Shown here: positions 58,291 to 64,000 of the stretch, one piece after another
Numbering within the stretch: the first letter of the stretch is position 1
Layout of the letters: each line of letters opens with the position of its first letter
DNA from: Tetrapyrgos nigripes
Taxonomy: Eukaryota; Basidiomycota; Agaricomycetes; Agaricales; Campanellaceae
Direction of reading: 5' to 3'
Length of the DNA stretch: 64,000 nt
Assembly: GCA_013368315.1 (NCBI GenBank)
Contig: JAACJM010000075.1
Coordinates: forward strand, 248,001-312,000
Notes under the pieces: generated by a model
Told to the model about the DNA's origin: nothing
What the model saw: only the letters and a program-made list of their open reading frames with translations
Databases searched by the model: none
Made by a program: the position numbers and the translations under genes

Positions 58291-60650
58291 AAAATGCACC
58301 TCTGGGATGCATAGAGTCAGTAATTGTGGCACTCAAGTTGAATTTTAAATCAGCCTTACATATACTGTAGTTGGGTCTCTCAGGTAACTCAAATGGCTGT
58401 GGATGCAAAGTTGAAGTGAAGCAGAAGACACAAAAAGTGGTGAAGTCACATTATATAAACACAAAAGCTTGTGGACATGAGGCAAAAGTTTGGCTTTTGC
58501 ATTGTAAGTTAAAGTTGTAAGTTAATGAAGCCGGATCACATGAGATTGCATGGGGCAAATGGAAATTACCAGTGGCAATAAACACCATCTGGGCAGCTGT
58601 TTCTGCTGAAAGCTTGCTTAGTAATGATTATGTAAATATTGTTTGTTCCCAGGCCTGTCCTATCTTAATATATAGGATGAATATCCAGTAAGAACTGCAG
58701 CAGTATCAAACAGTACAAGATGAAAAATAGCAAAGCACACATTGGACATGTATAAGAAAGGGAGTATTTGAGATGAAGAACTCACTTGACAATGACATAA
58801 TGACAAACCTGTGACAGGTAATATCAGTTTGACAATGAGGAGGAAAGAAAAACATAGACTCACCAGAACGTAGAGGTGCATATAGCCATCAAAAAAGACG
58901 CATATAGTCCCTTATCACAATGAATACAACCTAGCCGCATGAAACATCAATGAGCTAAATGACCGGGTGTGAAAAGAAAAGGACAGACATACATGTTAAC
59001 AAATGCCTGTCATGAAAATGATATGCTATTAGTATTTGAATGACTACAAGCAGTATACATGTGCACCTAGTTGAAGGTATACAAGGACCTGCATAGGGAC
59101 ATTGATTTGGGGAGACGATGTCGATTGGACATTGAGGGCATAGAGCTGTAGAAAATGTGTTAGTATGGCAGGGAAAATGGCAGAGATCACAAGGATGTCT
59201 CACATTCCGATGAACGTGAACAGCAAGCTGGAGTGGTATAGCCAGTAGAATATCTGGTAGGCACATGTGTCAGATAAGGTACATAATGTAGGGCAGTGAT
59301 ATGCACCAGTGGCCATGGAAAAGTCTCCATCCCAGAGACGCAGTGCCAGCTGAAATAAACCATTCTCAACTACGAAAGGCAAGTGTTCCTACCTGTATGG
59401 ACCGAGCAGTGCATCCATCAACTTGTTGAAGGCCACTGTTGAAGAAACATGTAGTCAGTCTGTTGTAGACTGGACACCATACTCAAAAAGCCTTTGGCAG
59501 TCCTCGCCAACCCTCAGGTGTTTGTGATCACTGGACAGTGACTCACCTGCATCTTGGGCGACTTCTGTTGAACATTGTAAGGGTGTGGAACTGGGTGAGT
59601 TGCTGCAAGAAATGAGGGCACCAACCAGGGTCGGGTACCAGCTGGTTAAGGAGAACAAAGAGATGGTGGTGGTTTGAGTTTAAGAAAGGACTTGATGCGC
59701 TGCAGACTTTTGGGCACAGTTTTTTGGAGTTTGAAAAGATCACTACCAGCCTACATCATCAATGTCACTCCATTTATGAGGCAGGTTACTCACGTATTCA
59801 TGGAGTTCAAACACACATACAGTTAAACATCTCAGAATGCATAGAGTTGGTTCCAGGATTTCTCTATGCATTCTGCTATAGACTACTAAATTACACAAAA
59901 ATGTACCTATTATTCAAATTTTTCATCTGAAATATGCATCCACTGTTGTCTGCTTGACCTGAGTGCCCACATGTCACTTCAATTTGCCCCATAACTTGAT
60001 AATTACTTCCCATAGCTTTAATCCCTCCTCGGCAAGTACAGGATCATCAAGGTGACTGCTCAAACACTGTGTTTCAAGTGTTTGGGATAATGTCAGGGGG
60101 AGCTTCACTCTTGTTGTCATTGTCAAGAGGGAAGGGAAAGGGTAAAGATTGCTACACTGGTTTCAGGAGTGTCAGTCCTTAAAATTTTCCAAAAATTTTT
60201 TTGTTCTTCTGTTTTAGAAATTTCATGAGTGCCATATTGGGGAAACCCTTGTTCTCATCTAGGCAAAACCCTTGTTTTCTCACTTTTGATAATTTTATTG
60301 TTCCCTAATCCAGACTTTTATGCATGCATGCATCTACAAATGCATAACGGTCCAAAATGGCTATGCATTATGCATTATGCAATTTTCAACCATTTTGGCA
60401 GGGAACCATGCTTGTTCCAGGAAATCTTGATGCATTCCAAGATTTATGCAATATGACATTATGCAATCTGAGATGTTTGACTGGACCCTACAATCTGACA
60501 CTCTCCTGAATTACACCTGGATGCCATATAGCGCATGTGCAACCTCACAGACCCAGGATCTTACATCCACTTTATCTACATTAATCCTCACTTGATCCTC
60601 ACCAGAAGTCAAAGCCAAATTCATCAACATACTGAGTGTACATGTGTGAT
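58291..60650. other. gene-free stretch
   Basis: AT-rich, no supported gene. TGCAT-rich sequence and a short CATGCATGCATG run occur near 60320. Confidence 0.45.
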
Positions 60651-60931
60651 TAGTGAAAAGCACGGGTTGCAGGTATGGGTCTCGCGGGTACGGGTAGTGA
60701 TCTCCGGACCCGTGGCCCCTTCAGGTGGCTCTAGACACCCCAATATTGCACGCAATTAACTGTAATAATGTTGAAATAGCTTAACGGTTAACTGTGTACT
60801 GATTGAGGACCCAATTTTGCGAGGTCTTGAGTTCAAGCCCTGCTAGCAGCGTGACCTGTGGGTATTTTTGCGCACGGGTACGGGTATGGGTCATGCCAAA
60901 AGTACCCACGGGATACCCGTGCAGTTCACTA
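60651..60931. mobile_element. 281-bp hAT-type MITE with tRNA-like centre
   Basis: A perfect 8-bp target duplication TGTGTGAT flanks it (60643-60650 and 60932-60939). The ends are inverted repeats starting TAGTGAA-xx-GCACGGGT. The interior (60773-60855) contains TAGCTTAACGGTTAACTG and GAGTTCAAGCCCTGC, resembling tRNA A and B boxes. No coding capacity. Confidence 0.8.
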
Positions 60932-61049
60932 TGTGTGATGTTGCCAGATTTTAGAATACAGGAAACATTTTTCTCTATTTGACAATAAACTGTTTGACAA
61001 CAGCTACACTGATTCTTAGGGCGAGAATATCTGCATTGACCTGTTCAGT

Positions 61050-61420
61050 GATATTCATGCTGACCTTCACTAGCCATGATTAATCTGCCTGTAAGACCCT
61101 GTGCACGCACCTCAGACCGTATCCTGAATGCATCCTGCATAGCATATACATATTCAACATCCTGTACTACCTGTAACAGGATGCGAACATCCTGGTGAGT
61201 ACCTGTACCAGGATTCTTACATCCTGGGATAGTCCTGCACAGTACACGCCATCCTGGCATCCCCTGTACAGACTATAACCAGCATGTATTTACCTGAACC
61301 AGGTATTCTACATCCTGTATACTACCTGTACATACCTTGTCACACTGCCTGACCATTTCCAGCTGTTCCCAGGCCTGTGATGATCTCAGGGCTTTTGCTG
61401 ATGTGGCTCCCTCTCCCTCT
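61050..61420 (-). repeat. inner arm of the large inverted repeat (right), CATCCTG motif array
   Basis: At least eight CATCCTG/ATCCTGT motifs occur in 250 bp, adjoining GGGCTTTTGCTGATG. It mirrors the TACAGGATG array at 51515-51790. Confidence 0.6.
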
Positions 61421-61974
61421 ACCTTGGCAACAGGTGCATTGTGCTGCAGCTGCAAGGGAGGAGTGATCAAAAATTGAGTGATCAGCAGAAGGTACAGGTC
61501 CAGGAGGGAGCCCAGCCCAAAAATAGAAATGGATATGCTGATCAGGAGAATTCGGACTAAAGGGATTGGAAGTGGGAATGCATTCAACTGCATGCAGCTA
61601 GCTATTTAGCTACAGCTCAAAATGGTAGCAGCATTCAACGCGCTGCTGTATGTATACATATGTCATAAATAATTTTTCATTTTGCATACTTATGTCAGTA
61701 CAGACTAATCGTTGCACTACAACTATTAAGCTAGGTGTAAAAGACTTGTCCTTCATTTCATTCGGACTCATAACTTGGAGACCAGGACGGAGTCCTTGGG
61801 ACCTGGTGCCCAGAAAATCTGTCCCCCTCTCGCCATTATATTTACAGCTTGAAGCTTCCAACAACCTAGAAATGATCTACTCATGAATTGCTCCCAAAGC
61901 TATCAGGCTTGGCGTCCCTTTGGCAGCGTGGTGCCCTGTACATATTAAGGACACGTCATGTATCCATGTGCTGG

Positions 61975-62058
61975 TGAGGCCGTGGCAGTGCGGAACTGAG
62001 ATTTGAAAGCGAGAGTGAAGCGTGCCACTCTTGCCTACCATACTTAAAAAGCCCAGTG
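61975..62058 (-). repeat. outer arm of the large inverted repeat (right)
   Basis: Reverse complement of 50738-50824 over about 83 bp. Confidence 0.75.
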
Positions 62059-62309
62059 AAAAATCACCCTGACGAGATCCGAATGGATGTCGAAATTTCT
62101 GAGTAGATATGAGTTGTACCAAGTTGTGCTGATACAATTTGAGGGAAAGATTTAAGGACAAGGAATTTTCAGATCACCTCGGACTCAGTCAGTGTGAGTC
62201 AGGTGAGCTGAAAGTGGTCTGATTCCCGAAGTGTTATCTTGATGAAGCGCTATCTCAATGACGACTTTGTTTTGTCCAAGTCCCCTGCCCTTCTACGTCC
62301 TCTGCCTAT

Positions 62310-64000
62310 ATGACCAAGAAACCTCGCGTTGCCTGCTACTGTCCCAGATGCAAGGGTGCTCTGGTAACTCAACAAACACGCTACAATCATGGAAACCACA
62401 GTAAACCACCCAAGGAAAACTATGCTGCTGACGAAGATGACAGCAATTCCAGTACCACAGAATCGGAACACCCAGATACAGAAGACTCAGACAGAGCTGA
62501 GCTGGATGAAGAGGAACCAGGGACAAGAGGAGAAAGAGGAGGAGACGGGCAGACCAGTGGAGATCAAAATCCCTCTGATAATGGGCGTCCATCAAAAAGA
62601 CCTCATATGGATACAGTGAGTACTTAAAAGATCTCGAAAATTTGGCTTATACTTATGCTCTACAGAGCAGTAACCATAGTAGTGATATTGATATGAATGA
62701 AAACGATGTTTTAATGCACTCTATGCCTGACTTACGAGCCCCATCACCCAAAAACTTTGAACTCCCTCAAAGCAGGCCTGGACAATTCACTTCTCCATCC
62801 CCATCCCTTGCTTCTAGCTCTTCAGAAGAGTCTGAAACTCTTTGTTTGCAAATGGCACGCATAAACTTAGAGTATGAGCAGCTTGGTCATCCTGACAGCC
62901 CTGCAACACCCCAGAACAGCTCTTCTAATGAAGAGGTTCTCCCTCCTCAGCCAGTCGCTCCTACATCACTTTCCTCAATTGAAAGTATTGCCAACACTCA
63001 GAAATACATTGAAATTATCAAAAACGCGACCTTGGATGATGACATTCTCTCATCCGAGACTCTTGATCGGCTCTGCATTCCTGTTGAAGGCATCATTGAT
63101 ATCTTGGATCCCTATCTTTGTCTTGCTATTGATATTCATAGCCACCACCGACTCATCTGATAGGACATATAACGCAATACGCACCGCCATCATGCGATGC
63201 TTTCCCGAGGCCGATCTTCTTTCACACTTTCTTGTGAAGAAGAAAATTGCCGAGATCAGTGGGGTTGTTGCAGTCAAAGAAGACATGTGTATTGACTCAT
63301 GTATGGCATTCACGGGCCCTCATGCTGATCTCGACGCTTGCCAGCACTGTAGCAAGCCACGTTGGGATCCTAAACAGCTCGAGAAGGGGAAGAAGGTTGC
63401 TCAACAACAATTTCTGACGTTTCCCCTTGGCCCGCAGCTTCAGGCAATGTGGAGGTCCAAAGAAAATGCACAGGCTATGCACTATCGCCATGAGAAAGCG
63501 GAGTTGATCATAAGAGAAGATGAGCAGGACATGGTGTACGATGACATATTTTCTGGCTCAGAATATTGGGAGTTGCATGCAAAGGCAAATCCAAGTCTGA
63601 CAGATGTTCTTGTGTCCCTTTCCATTGATGGTGCCCAGCTTTATTGTAACAAGAAGTCAGATACCTGGATCGCCTGCTACAAGATCCAGAATCTTCTGCC
63701 GAAAAAAAGATTCAAAGATCTCTCCAGCATGATGGCCGTGGTTATTCCTGGACCCAACAAGCCTAAAGACATTGAATCCTTCATGTTCCAAGCTGTCTAT
63801 CACATATCGGCATTGCAACGAGAGTGAGATGGAGCTGGAATGAAGATCTGGGATGCCCTCACTGAATCTGTGGTAGATTCCCAAGTCCTTGCAGGTTTTT
63901 TGCTTGCTGATGCACTGGGCCTTGTGGAGATGGATGAGCGAGTTGGACATCATGGTGCTCAGGCTTGTTGTCTTAGCTGTCCGATGAAAGGCCGTCATAA
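62310..64000 (+). pseudogene. EnSpm/CACTA Tnp2-like transposase, broken and cut by the window edge
   Basis: Starts at the ATG at 62310 with a C2-type motif (CYCPRCKGALV) and an acidic Ser-rich region, then a probable intron 62614-62667. A following exon leads into the conserved Tnp2-like region: TYNAIRTAIMRCFPEADLL, a Cys pair CQHCSKPRWDP, FPLGPQLQAMWRS, SIDGAQLYCNKKSDTW, VIPGPNKPKDIESF and YHISALQRE. The frame shifts by one base near 63135, between LCLAIDI and IATTDSSDRTYN, with no intron possible there. A TGA at 63825-63827 then interrupts it, yet the same frame continues beyond with GMKIWDALTESVV and VGHHGAQACCLSCPMKGRH to the window end. It is therefore a pseudogene on present evidence, unless the frameshift is a sequence error. 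Confidence 0.8.

Larger units (their letters stand above)
60932..62309. other. non-coding stretch with inverted-repeat arms
   Basis: Holds the right arms of the large inverted repeat (61050-61420 and 61975-62058) and the probable promoter of the transposase at 62310. No gene seen. Confidence 0.5.

Noticed and set aside
60773..60855. Possible tRNA gene
   Set aside because: A- and B-box-like motifs are present, but the T-stem and acceptor stem pair poorly and it lies wholly inside a MITE.

Overview
The window looks like nuclear DNA of a mushroom-forming basidiomycete (Agaricomycetes). The genes are broken by many short GT-AG introns of about 50-75 bp, one exon is only 11 bp, and two genes encode the seven-helix membrane proteins that are expanded in Agaricomycetes. 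The transposons (Tc1/mariner, Helitron, EnSpm/Tnp2-like, hAT-type MITEs) also fit a fungal genome. No organellar, bacterial or CRISPR features were seen. All assignments come from reading the sequence; no database search was run.

Layout: 1-2.8 kb is gene-poor and holds a 600-bp hAT-like MITE. 2.8-12.4 kb is a gene island: a secreted histidine acid phosphatase, a leucine-rich-repeat-like unknown protein, a secreted serine carboxypeptidase (14 exons) and a seven-helix membrane protein. 13.57-21.33 kb is one 7.75-kb DNA transposon with about 85-bp terminal inverted repeats and TA flanks; it carries one apparently open multi-exon gene and one decayed zinc-finger gene. 23.7-43.1 kb is a second gene island: a small cysteine-containing secreted protein, then five minus-strand genes (FAD oxidoreductase, cytochrome P450, an adenylation-carrier-reductase enzyme, a second seven-helix protein and a secreted GMC oxidoreductase).

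The P450, the carboxylic-acid-reductase-type enzyme and the GMC oxidase, with the nearby FAD enzyme, could form a small metabolite cluster: acid to aldehyde by the reductase, alcohol/aldehyde oxidation by the GMC enzyme, hydroxylation by the P450. This is inference from neighbourhood and family only.

43-64 kb is repeat-dominated: a diverged segmental duplication about 4.1 kb apart with a foldback insertion in one copy, several MITEs, and a nested stack in which an intact Tc1/mariner element sits inside the helicase of a decayed Helitron-type gene, itself between inverted repeat arms. The window ends inside an EnSpm/Tnp2-like transposase that is broken by a frameshift and a stop codon.

Exon boundaries were placed by eye from splice motifs, reading frame and family conservation. 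Those given explicitly keep frame; where no boundaries are given, only the span and the key motifs are claimed.
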